A stretch of 64,000 bases of DNA from the NCBI RefSeq assembly GCF_036237275.1, contig NZ_CP108352.1, forward strand, positions 4,526,001 to 4,590,000, read 5' to 3'. Within the stretch, counting starts at the first letter, position 1. Every line of letters begins with the position of its first letter. The translations under genes and the position numbers were made by a program. The DNA is from Streptomyces sp. NBC_01353 (GTDB lineage: Bacteria; Actinomycetota; Actinomycetes; Streptomycetales; Streptomycetaceae). The notes under the pieces are model-generated. The model was not told where the DNA came from, searched no databases, and saw only the letters and a list, made by a program, of their open reading frames with translations. Of this stretch, positions 8,469-16,437 are shown piece by piece.

Positions 8469-9056
8469 GTGGGTGCTGTCGAGCAGCGGACGCGTGCCAT
8501 GACCCAGAGCACGTTCGAGGAGCTCGCGCGCGTGGGCGACCGGCTGAGCGACGCGCTGCGTCTGGAGTTCATCGATGGGAAGATCGGGGAGAAGGCTTTG
8601 CCGGACGGCGACCACGGGCGGATCATCGAGTGGCTCACCCGCCGGTGTATTCAGACCGACGTGGGCTGGTGGTTGTACCCGGACCAAGGGCTGCGCGTTG
8701 AGACGTACCGCAAGGGCAACGCCCGCCCCGACGGGGTCCTCGCGCCCAGCGGTACGTTCGTTGGCCAGGGTGAATGGGCAGGCACCGAGGGCGTTCTGAT
8801 GACGGTCGAGGTGACCTCGCACGACTCCGACACCGACCAAAGGGACAGAGTGGAGAAGCCACGTGCCTATGCCGAGGCCGGTATCCCTGTCTATCTGTTG
8901 ATCGACCGCGTCGCGGGCGAGGTCAAGGTTCACTCCCAGCCCGGCGACGGCCGTTACGACGTGGTCACCACCGTGACCTTCGGCAAGACGGTCATGCTCC
9001 CGGACCCGGTGGGCTTCGAGCTGGCCACCGAGCCGCTCAAGGACTGGGTGCACTGA
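8469..9056 (+). CDS. Uma2-family (DUF820) PD-(D/E)XK restriction-like nuclease
   Basis: A 195-residue protein. I chose the GTG at 8469 because GGAGGAGG lies just upstream; an ATG at 8388 in the same frame lacks such a site. The Uma2 catalytic layout is visible: Asp in NARPDGVLAP, Glu in LMTVEVTSHDSDTD, Lys in RVEKPRAYAEAGI, then the core strand PVYLLIDRVAG. Members are abundant in Streptomyces and cyanobacteria, have a PD-(D/E)XK nuclease fold and no settled function. The gene is monocistronic and faces the 3' end of the toxin-immunity operon. Confidence 0.88.
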   Translation: MGAVEQRTRAMTQSTFEELARVGDRLSDALRLEFIDGKIGEKALPDGDHGRIIEWLTRRCIQTDVGWWLYPDQGLRVETYRKGNARPDGVLAPSGTFVGQGEWAGTEGVLMTVEVTSHDSDTDQRDRVEKPRAYAEAGIPVYLLIDRVAGEVKVHSQPGDGRYDVVTTVTFGKTVMLPDPVGFELATEPLKDWVH

Positions 9057-9093
9057 ACCGAGCGACGCGCAGCGACGGCCTGCCGCCATCAAG

Positions 9094-9678
9094 TCATGGG
9101 AGTCTCGGGATCAAAGTCAACCATGCCGCGATGTCCGGGTGGATCGGGCCATATTCGCCCAAGATCCCCTGAATCGCCGCCAACGGAGCAATCATGTTTT
9201 TGGCACGTCGCAGTCGAAGCATCTGTTCTCGCGGAGCGTTCCGCCAGTTTGTGGCCATCAAGGCGGCTTCGGTGGGCGACATGCCGATGTTGCCAATAAT
9301 GTACGCGTAAAGCGCGGTAGGGTTTCGCACTTCGTTGGACTCGCTCACTCCGAATTCCTGGATCATGTACGACCGTACGCGTACTGATTCTGCTGCCAGT
9401 TTCAAGTGGTCGTCGGCTGCCAGCGTAGACTTCTTGGAGATTGCGGAAAGTGCGAGGCGACCCCATCGGATCCGAGTGTCATTCGAGTACCTGATGGACT
9501 GCATCCTGCCGACGCTCAGCTCGCGCAGTTGCTCCCATGCGTCCACTGGCGAAGCTGTCGCCGCGGTTACCTCGACGTGCTGCTCCAATTCTGGCAGCGA
9601 GGAGTTGGGAATATCGACTCCGCTTGCGGGTCGATCATCGCCATCCGGAAGATCATCAGAGGAATTTGATTCCTGCAC
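9094..9678 (-). CDS. Putative immunity protein for the RHS toxin
   Basis: A 194-residue protein of unrecognised family. The GTG at 9678 was chosen because AGGGAAG lies 9 bases upstream; it starts inside the toxin's last codons (23-bp overlap), which suggests translational coupling. The protein is soluble, helical-looking and moderately charged, with no signal peptide or membrane segment. Position right behind an RHS toxin tip is the standard place for a cognate immunity gene, so function is inferred from context only. The gene is clearly less GC-rich than the surrounding chromosome, as is the toxin tip, which suggests the two moved together. Downstream is the convergent Uma2 gene. Confidence 0.6.
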   Translation of the reverse strand: MQESNSSDDLPDGDDRPASGVDIPNSSLPELEQHVEVTAATASPVDAWEQLRELSVGRMQSIRYSNDTRIRWGRLALSAISKKSTLAADDHLKLAAESVRVRSYMIQEFGVSESNEVRNPTALYAYIIGNIGMSPTEAALMATNWRNAPREQMLRLRRAKNMIAPLAAIQGILGEYGPIHPDIAAWLTLIPRLP

Positions 9679-12600
9679 GCTCAAAGGCTTCCCTGCCTGT
9701 TTCAAGGCTCTCGAGTGAAGGTTTGTAGTGTCCGCTGCTGTTGTTGATTTCCATGCAGAAGTATGATCCCTGCCCGCCGGCGATCTCCGCTTCGCCCGCA
9801 GCCCGTACAGGGGCTCCATTGGTCAGCACGGGGTGCTTCAGTTCCACGGTACCCACGTTCTTCGGTATGACCACCAACTCCCCGTCCATGGTCACCGCCC
9901 ACTTAATCGTGCCGGAGTTGATAGCCTCGTCGAACCCATCCTGTCCGACCTTCAAAGGTTTCACTCCGAGGCGTTCGGCATCCGCGAGTTCGCCTGCCAA
10001 TTCACCCGGCAGCTGATTCTCGAAAGGGCACGGGGCCAGGCCTAGCGGGTCGCTCCACGTGTGTGGATTGTGGACGTACGTCGCCGGGTTGGGGGCCGGG
10101 GCGAGGCCCAGGGGGTCCTGGCTGAGGTAGCGCGCCGACTCCGGGTCGTAATAGCGGAAGTAGTTGTAGTGGAGGCCCGATTCCGGGTCGAAGTACTGGC
10201 CCGGGAAGCGGAGCGGGGTGTACGCCGTCGCGTCGCGGTTCCATGTCGTCGTGCCCCAGAGCGTGGTGCGGGTGCGCCAGGCCAGATCCCCCGACTCGTC
10301 GACCAGTTCGGTCGGGGTGCCGATCAGGTCGGTGACTATGGCGAAGAAGCGGTCCTCGTCTGTGTCCCCCCTGCGCTCCGTCTGGGTCAGGGGGCGTAGG
10401 CCCGCGTGGTCCCAGGTGAGGGTGATGTCCTCGGTCGTCTGCTCGCACAGCGTCGTGCCGTCCCAAGTGAAGTGGACGGTCTCCGAGGGGGATCGCTTGG
10501 AGATTCGGCGGCCCAGCGGGTCGTAGGCGTACTGCCAGACCGTGCCGTCCGGGGTGGTCACCGACGTGAGGCGGTCCTCCGCGTCCCACGTGTAGCGCCA
10601 GGTGTCCGGCTTACGCGACAGGCGGGTCCTCTGGCGTAGGACGATCCGGCCCTGGCCGTCGTGTTCGTAGCGGACCGAGCCCGCGCGGGTGATGCGCGTG
10701 CCCTGGTAGGCGCGTGGACCCGTCGAGGCGTGAGCCGGGTGGGTGGACGGCCAGGACGCCTCCGTCTGGTTGCCGGCCTCGTCGTACGCGTACCGCTCCG
10801 TCCAGTCGTTCGCATGGACGGCCGTGACGCGCCCCGCCGCGTCCAGGTCGAAGCGGCGGGCGCCCGAGAGCTCGTCCGTGATGCCGACGAGACCCCCGTC
10901 CGCCCGGTAGGTGTACGCGCGGTGCTGCAGAAGCCGGCCCGAACCGCCGGTGACCTCCTGATCGGTGAGGCGGCCCATCGTGTCGAACGACGAGGTCAGG
11001 GCAGCGAAGTCGCCGATGCCCCAGGAGGTTTCCCGGCCCAGGGCGTCATGGGCGAAGGTCAGCGTCCGGCCCGAGGATGTCAGTTCCGTCCGGCGGCCCG
11101 CCGCGTCGTACGACCACGAACTCGTGGAACCGGCCGGCGTTGTCCGCCCCACCCGACGGCCCACCTCGTCGTACGTGAAGGACACCGTCCGACTGTTCAC
11201 CGTCTCCGAGACCAGGCGGCCGTGGCGGTCGCGGAGACGGGTCAGGGCCGCGTCAGGAGCGGTCGCCGCCGCCAGTTCGTCGAAGATGTCGTACTCGTAC
11301 GTCGTCACCGCGCCCGCCGCCTCCTTGCGGACGACCTGGCCGAGCTCGTTGTGCTCGAACCGGACGGTCTGCCCCAGGGCGTTCGAACGGGACGCCAGCC
11401 GGCCCGCCCCGTCATACGCGTACGTCAGCGTCCGGTCGTCGAAGTCCGTCTCCGCGGTCACTCGACCGGCGGGGTCGTAGCGGTAGTCCCAGGTCAGCCC
11501 CTGAGAGTTCGTGACCTGGGTCAGCCGGAGCGTGGCATCGTGGGTGAACGCGTAGCGGACCCCGTCCGGGCCCGTACGAGACGTCATCACGTCGAAGTCG
11601 CCGTACTCGAAGCGGGTCGTGGCGCCCATCGCGTCCGTGTGGGTCAGGCAGTTGCCTTCGCCGTCGTACGTCCACGACTCCGTCGTGCCGTCCGGTGCGG
11701 TACGGCGCGCCGGCCGGCCCTCGACCGTCCAGTCCAGACGGGTCACCGTGCCGAGGGGGTCCGTGATCCGGACCGTACGGCCGAAGGCGTCCCGCTCGTA
11801 GCGGGTGGTGGTGCCCAGAGGGTCGGTGACCTCCAGAGGCAGGCCGGTGCGGTCGGTGCGTATGCGCGTGGTGGCGCCCAGCGGGTCCGTCACCGCGGTG
11901 AGCCGGCCCGCCTCGTCGTAGGTGAACGCAGTCCGCGCACCCGACGTCTCCGTCACCGACGTGCGGTTGCCGTGCTCGTCGTATGTCTGGCGGACCGTCG
12001 TGCCATCCGGCCGTGTCACGCGGACCGGGAGGCCGAGCGTGTCGTACTCGGCGGTCGTGGTGCGGCCGTCCGGGCGCACCGCCGCGACGACGCGGCCGTC
12101 TTCGTCGTACGAGAAGCGAGTGATGGAGCCCAGCGGGTCCGTACGGGACAGCAGGCGTCCTCGGCCGTCCCGCTCGTAGCGGGTGACCGCCCCCGTCGGA
12201 TCGGTCTCGGCGACGATCTGTCTGCGGTCGTCCACCTCGTACCGTGTCGTGCGGCCGAGGGCGTCCGTGATCGTCGTCAGGTCGTCGGCCCAGGTGTACT
12301 GGAAGGCCATGACGCCGTCCTGGCCGGCCTGGGAGACGCAGCGGTGCTGGTCGTCGTAGACGTACTCGTAGCGACTGTTGTTGGTGTCGGTCCAGGAGGT
12401 CATCCGACCGTGCTCGTCGTAGCCGAAGCTCAGCGGGCGCCCGGAGGAGTTGGTGACCGAAGAGAGGTGGCCGTCCGTGTATCCGTAGCGGACGATCTCC
12501 TGCTCGCCCAGGTGCAGGGCGGTCACACGGGAGCCGTCGGTCGTCAGCTTCAGGTGGTAGCCGCCGTGGTGGACGACTGAGGTCGGGGCACCGGACGCGT

Positions 12601-14188
12601 CGTACTCGAAGGTGATCCAGTTGCCGTTGCGGTCGTCGATCTGGGTGAGGAGAGCCAGGTCGGTGGCGTGCACGGCGAAGTGGTGGACGCGGCCGCTGTC
12701 CGGATCCGTGACCGCGTACGTGTCGCCCTCGCGGTCCAGTGACCAGCGGCGGCTGCCATGCGTGGGCAGCACCGGGACACCCGGCGCCGGGTGCGGGAAT
12801 GCGAGCAGGCTGGTGTCGGCGCAGAGGAGGACGACTCCTTCGGCGTCGATCTCCAGGCGCTGGTCCAGCGTGCTCGCCCACGTCGGACCGAACCAGCGCC
12901 CCGCACGGTAGGACGATTCGAAGGTGCGCGTGAACACCAGTGGCAGGTTGCCCGGCAGGGTGATGTCGGTCTGAGGCAGGATCATCCTGCCCGTCGCCAT
13001 GTCGACGGGGTCGCCGCCTTTGCACTTCGCCCCGTCCGGGCGGCAGGTGCCGTGCGGGTCCTCCGTGTGCCCCTGGCGGCCTTTGTTCTTCGGGCTGTCG
13101 ACGAGGTCCTTGACGCGCGAGATCGTTTTCAGGCCACCCGCGCCCTTCGGGCCGAGTACCTCCGGGAGCAGCCGTCCCCCGAACTCGCTCGGGTCGCTCT
13201 TCGCCGACTCCCACGCAGCCTTCAGCGCCCGGTCCGGATGGGCGGCCGTGGAGGCGACACCGGACAGCGTCATGTTGACGTTCTCGTAGTACTCGGCCGG
13301 GTGCGTGCGGTTGTACGCGTCCCGTGGGTCGATCGAGCGGACGAAGTTGGTGATGCCGACGACGCCCTTCACCGCGCCTCCGACGAAGTGCAGGCGCTCG
13401 GCGCCCGTGCCCAGGGCGTAGTCCATCGCGTCGATCTTGAGCCGGTCCCCGAGCGACGGCTCGGCGGGTGCGTGGGCCAGAGCGGCCGCGATCGCCTTCT
13501 TCGCCGTCTCCGCCGCCTCGTTCCGCTGGCGGCGCGCGTCGGTAAGGATCTCCTGCGCGCGGGCCCGCTGGGCGTCGCCCGGGTCCGTCCCCGGGGCAGG
13601 GCACGGCAGCGGATCGTCACCGTCGAGCGATGCCTTGTAGTCGGCGACCTTCTTCTCGTACGCGGCCTGTGCCGTCGTCGAGGATGCGTTGCCCTGCTTG
13701 TGCAGAGCGATCGCCTCACGCGCCTTGCCCTGCGCCCAGGTGACGGTCGTCCCGTACGCCTCCAGAGCCGCCGCGGCGTCTCCGAAGGCATCGGACGCGT
13801 GCAGCCAGCTCGTCGGCAGGGCTTGGAACTTCTCCTGGAACGCCTTCTGCGCCTCGCCCTTCCAGCGGCCGGATCCCTCCACCCCCTTCAGGCCACGGCC
13901 GACGCTGTCGAACGCCGACTGGAAGTCACGCAGGTTCTTCACCGTCGCCGTGATCTCGCCGACGTTGCCGTGCACGAGCTCGTTCGGTTCCTCGGACTGC
14001 CCGAGCTGCGCCTCGCCGACCTCCGCCCCGAGCGAGGACGCGGCGCGGTCGCCCCAGTCCTCGACCTTGTCCGCGGCGCCTTCCGCACCCACGTAGTCCA
14101 GGCCGTCGCCGATGATGTTCGTGGCGCCGTCGATGCCCTTGCCGACCAGCCTCTTGCCGCTGTCGAACAGTTCCCCCCACTCCGGCAT
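9656..14188 (-). CDS. RHS-repeat polymorphic toxin with WXG-like N-terminus
   Basis: A 1510-residue protein. Residues 1-330 are helical with a W-x-G element (GRWKGEAQKAFQEKF), suggesting delivery by an ESX/type VII-like route. A DUF6531-type entry motif follows (DPVDMATGRMILPQTDITLP), then about 1,000 residues of YD/RHS repeats (Y-D-x-x-G-R), which form a shell round the toxin. The RHS core ends with FPGQYFDPESGLHYNYFRYY and two D-P-L-G-L-A-P motifs. The last ~124 residues are the variable tip; conserved-looking pieces are TIKWAVTMDGELVVIPK and EINNSSGHYKPS, but I cannot assign an activity. DNA of the tip is less GC-rich than that of the shell. It is third in a four-gene operon; its ATG lies 2 bases after the preceding stop codon. 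Confidence 0.9.
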   Translation of the reverse strand: MPEWGELFDSGKRLVGKGIDGATNIIGDGLDYVGAEGAADKVEDWGDRAASSLGAEVGEAQLGQSEEPNELVHGNVGEITATVKNLRDFQSAFDSVGRGLKGVEGSGRWKGEAQKAFQEKFQALPTSWLHASDAFGDAAAALEAYGTTVTWAQGKAREAIALHKQGNASSTTAQAAYEKKVADYKASLDGDDPLPCPAPGTDPGDAQRARAQEILTDARRQRNEAAETAKKAIAAALAHAPAEPSLGDRLKIDAMDYALGTGAERLHFVGGAVKGVVGITNFVRSIDPRDAYNRTHPAEYYENVNMTLSGVASTAAHPDRALKAAWESAKSDPSEFGGRLLPEVLGPKGAGGLKTISRVKDLVDSPKNKGRQGHTEDPHGTCRPDGAKCKGGDPVDMATGRMILPQTDITLPGNLPLVFTRTFESSYRAGRWFGPTWASTLDQRLEIDAEGVVLLCADTSLLAFPHPAPGVPVLPTHGSRRWSLDREGDTYAVTDPDSGRVHHFAVHATDLALLTQIDDRNGNWITFEYDASGAPTSVVHHGGYHLKLTTDGSRVTALHLGEQEIVRYGYTDGHLSSVTNSSGRPLSFGYDEHGRMTSWTDTNNSRYEYVYDDQHRCVSQAGQDGVMAFQYTWADDLTTITDALGRTTRYEVDDRRQIVAETDPTGAVTRYERDGRGRLLSRTDPLGSITRFSYDEDGRVVAAVRPDGRTTTAEYDTLGLPVRVTRPDGTTVRQTYDEHGNRTSVTETSGARTAFTYDEAGRLTAVTDPLGATTRIRTDRTGLPLEVTDPLGTTTRYERDAFGRTVRITDPLGTVTRLDWTVEGRPARRTAPDGTTESWTYDGEGNCLTHTDAMGATTRFEYGDFDVMTSRTGPDGVRYAFTHDATLRLTQVTNSQGLTWDYRYDPAGRVTAETDFDDRTLTYAYDGAGRLASRSNALGQTVRFEHNELGQVVRKEAAGAVTTYEYDIFDELAAATAPDAALTRLRDRHGRLVSETVNSRTVSFTYDEVGRRVGRTTPAGSTSSWSYDAAGRRTELTSSGRTLTFAHDALGRETSWGIGDFAALTSSFDTMGRLTDQEVTGGSGRLLQHRAYTYRADGGLVGITDELSGARRFDLDAAGRVTAVHANDWTERYAYDEAGNQTEASWPSTHPAHASTGPRAYQGTRITRAGSVRYEHDGQGRIVLRQRTRLSRKPDTWRYTWDAEDRLTSVTTPDGTVWQYAYDPLGRRISKRSPSETVHFTWDGTTLCEQTTEDITLTWDHAGLRPLTQTERRGDTDEDRFFAIVTDLIGTPTELVDESGDLAWRTRTTLWGTTTWNRDATAYTPLRFPGQYFDPESGLHYNYFRYYDPESARYLSQDPLGLAPAPNPATYVHNPHTWSDPLGLAPCPFENQLPGELAGELADAERLGVKPLKVGQDGFDEAINSGTIKWAVTMDGELVVIPKNVGTVELKHPVLTNGAPVRAAGEAEIAGGQGSYFCMEINNSSGHYKPSLESLETGREAFERAGIKFL

Positions 14189-14190
14189 CG

Positions 14191-14835
14191 TCAGCGGTCC
14201 CCCCAGTTCGGCTGCCGGGCCTGGTCGACGGCCGCCTGTGACGGGTCGATGCCCTCACGTAGCCGCTCGTCCATCGCCGCGCGCTGCTCCGGGTCGATGA
14301 CGCCGGCATTGCCCATCGAGTCGAGCAGCCCGTCCTCGACGTCGTACGCCGTGTCCCGCCAGTTCTGCTCGACATTGCGTTGAGCCTGGGCCATCGACTC
14401 GGGGCTGTAGTCGGCGTTGTCGGTCGGGCTCTGGTTCTTGATCTCGTCCCAGGTCTTCTGCTTGACCTCGTCCTCGGACAGGTGCGGATTGCCGTTGAAG
14501 GCGTTCGTCGCGATCTTGATCGTGTCCTTGATGTAGCGCTCCTGCTCGCCGTACGCGCCCGCCGACACCCCCAGCGCGGCCGTGAACACGTTCGCCTTCT
14601 GCATCAAGTCCCGCACGCCCCAGCCCCAGCGATCACAGAACGTCCCGAACTGCTCCGCGAGCCCCAGATGTCCCAACTGCACACCCGACAGCGCCAGCGT
14701 GGAGACTCCGCGGCCGGTGATGGCCTGCTGACCGACCGACAGGTCCTTCAGTTCCCCGTGCGCCTTGTCGATGCCCTGCGCGATCAGTTCGAGCGCGCCC
14801 TCCGGCGCCGCCAGGTCCGGATCGGTACCGCTCAT
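14191..14835 (-). CDS. WXG-like helical protein, partner of the RHS toxin
   Basis: A 214-residue, helix-rich protein without signal peptide. It has an aromatic W-x-W-G element (FCDRWGWGVRDLM) within a heptad-like N-terminal half, reminiscent of WXG/LXG helper or export-targeting proteins coded next to type VII-dispatched toxins. The ATG at 14835 is preceded by a G-rich Shine-Dalgarno stretch and overlaps the upstream stop codon as ATGA. The toxin gene starts 2 bases after its stop codon. I infer a role in folding, targeting or export of the RHS protein; the family itself is not one I can name. Confidence 0.6.
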   Translation of the reverse strand: MSGTDPDLAAPEGALELIAQGIDKAHGELKDLSVGQQAITGRGVSTLALSGVQLGHLGLAEQFGTFCDRWGWGVRDLMQKANVFTAALGVSAGAYGEQERYIKDTIKIATNAFNGNPHLSEDEVKQKTWDEIKNQSPTDNADYSPESMAQAQRNVEQNWRDTAYDVEDGLLDSMGNAGVIDPEQRAAMDERLREGIDPSQAAVDQARQPNWGDR

Positions 14836-15266
14836 GCCCCACCCCCGAGATCCACCACCGCCGAGTCCGGGACGACGCCCTCGACCGGCGGGAACACCAT
14901 TCCGTCGTCGCTGCCCGCGTCCAGCGCCACCCCGGCGGGTGCGCCCGACGCAGCGGTCAGCTTCGGCACCAGTACGTCCAGCAGGCGTGCGCCGAGGATC
15001 GTGCGGTACTCCCACTCACGCGCCGCTTCACCCTGTGCCCGCGCGAATCGCGCCAGGGACTCCTCGTTCGAGAACGCGCAGATCCAGCGCACCCCGCCGT
15101 GCTCGGCCGTCCACGGACTTCCGTAAGGATCGATCGGCACCAGGACCGCCGTACGCCGGAACTCACCCAGCAGCACCGCGAACTCGTGCTCGGCAGCGGC
15201 AGACGGATCCGCCAGCGGTGGTGCCGGTGTCGCCATCGATGTGTCAGCCAGATCAGACAGTCGCAT
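14832..15266 (-). CDS. SseB-like small protein heading the toxin operon
   Basis: A 144-residue protein resembling the SseB N-terminal fold: EFAVLLGEFRRTAVLVPID, then VRWICAFSNEESLARFARA and a distal MVFPP segment. The start at 15266 has GGGGAGGGG upstream. In actinobacteria such proteins often sit beside ESX-type secretion genes and are proposed chaperones or adaptors. It is the first gene of the operon, separated from the next upstream minus-strand gene by a strong hairpin terminator, so the operon promoter should lie at about 15267-15358. Function is inferred from fold and position. Confidence 0.6.
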   Translation of the reverse strand: MRLSDLADTSMATPAPPLADPSAAAEHEFAVLLGEFRRTAVLVPIDPYGSPWTAEHGGVRWICAFSNEESLARFARAQGEAAREWEYRTILGARLLDVLVPKLTAASGAPAGVALDAGSDDGMVFPPVEGVVPDSAVVDLGGGA

Positions 15267-15359
15267 GTGCCCCTCCCCCGTCACGCACACGTGTGCGATC
15301 GTCACACACCGCCGTTCCCGACTGCAATCACGTTGGCCGGAAACGGAGGTGGCCCGAGT

Positions 15360-15391
15360 GGGCGGCCCGGCACGTGTGTGCCGGGCCGCCC
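15360..15391 (-). terminator. Strong hairpin between the toxin operon and the upstream gene
   Basis: A perfect 14-bp GC stem (GGGCGGCCCGGCAC and complement) round a GTGT loop. It follows the membrane-anchored protein gene on the minus strand and insulates the toxin operon. No strong T run is present, as is common in Streptomyces. Confidence 0.8.
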
Positions 15392-15494
15392 GACCGCGCT
15401 CTCCGTCACCGGTGCGCCCGCCGGGAGGTTGCCTCACGCGGTCGTGGCCTGGACCGGCTGGGCAGCCGGTGACGTACCCGCGTCGGCTCCACGG

Positions 15495-16289
15495 TCAGCT
15501 GAGCGGGCGGCGCGTCTCCTCGCGGACCTTGAGTGTGGTTCGGGCCGCCTTCGTCAGGTCGATGGACTCCGGGCTCACGCCCGCGGACTCCGTCGTCATC
15601 TCGCCGACGGCTGCGTTGGTGTTGTCGTCCGCCCATGCGCACAGGGGGTAGGTCACCCGGCCTCCGTCCGCCTGTTCCGTGGCGAGGACCTGGCAGGTCA
15701 CCGTCGTGTTCGCCCCGGACACGGTGACGTCCTTCGGCGGGACGAGCACACTGGTGCCCGCCGCCTCGCGGGCGCCCTTGAGGATCTTCTCCCTGGCCAG
15801 GTCCGGATCCTTGATCCGCCCGTACAGGCCGGAGACGACCAGGACGCCGGTGCCGTTCTCCCCGGCAGCCGTGTACTGGCCCATCACGCCCTTCGGGTCG
15901 CGGATGTTGGCGGTGCTCGTGTTCTCGAGCTCGGCGTCGGCCTGGCCCGAGCGGTCGTCGGCGAGTGTGTACCGGCCGTCCAGCAGGGTCTGTGGGAGGG
16001 TAAGCCGGTGCGTCGCGGCCGGGTAGGACCCGGAGGCGGAGCCGCCGCGGAGGCCCCCGTTGCCGATCCACGACAGCGTCAGCAACCCGACGATGGACGC
16101 GGCGACGATCCCGAGGATCAGACCGGTCCGATTCTTCGGCGGCGGCGGTGGCGGGGGCGCGCCCCAGGCACCCTGCGGCGGGTAGTACGGCGATTGCGCG
16201 GGGCCGGGCCCGTACGTGTTCGGCTGCGGGTACGCCGGGGGCGGGGGCCCCTGGTGCGCGAATGGCCCGGGGGGCGGCGGCATGGACAT
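15495..16289 (-). CDS. Proline-rich membrane-anchored hypothetical protein
   Basis: About 264 residues. The N-terminal 50 residues are Pro/Gly/Tyr/Ala-rich and presumably cytoplasmic. One membrane segment follows (TGLILGIVAASIVGLLTL), then an extracytoplasmic domain of about 185 residues with no motif I recognise. This layout is common in Streptomyces cell-surface proteins of unknown role. The start at 16289 (MSMPPPP) is chosen over an in-frame ATG at 16346 because protein-like composition begins here; a CGAGG element lies close upstream. It lies downstream of metG on the same strand with a 148-bp gap. Confidence 0.75.
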   Translation of the reverse strand: MSMPPPPGPFAHQGPPPPAYPQPNTYGPGPAQSPYYPPQGAWGAPPPPPPPKNRTGLILGIVAASIVGLLTLSWIGNGGLRGGSASGSYPAATHRLTLPQTLLDGRYTLADDRSGQADAELENTSTANIRDPKGVMGQYTAAGENGTGVLVVSGLYGRIKDPDLAREKILKGAREAAGTSVLVPPKDVTVSGANTTVTCQVLATEQADGGRVTYPLCAWADDNTNAAVGEMTTESAGVSPESIDLTKAARTTLKVREETRRPLS

Positions 16290-16437
16290 GCCTCGAACCG
16301 TATGCCGGCCACCATGGCGACCGGTCCTGTTCGGCCACCCGGACATCTCGGTTCCACCTCGTCCGTCCGCGTACGACGATGGCCGCCGTCCCCCCGGAGG
16401 GAGCGGCGGCCACAGCCGTGCGTACGAGAAGAGAGCG

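Noticed and set aside
15267-16346. Opposite-strand frames over the membrane-anchored protein gene
   Set aside because: Shadow frames; only the minus-strand frame has a membrane segment and a plausible domain.
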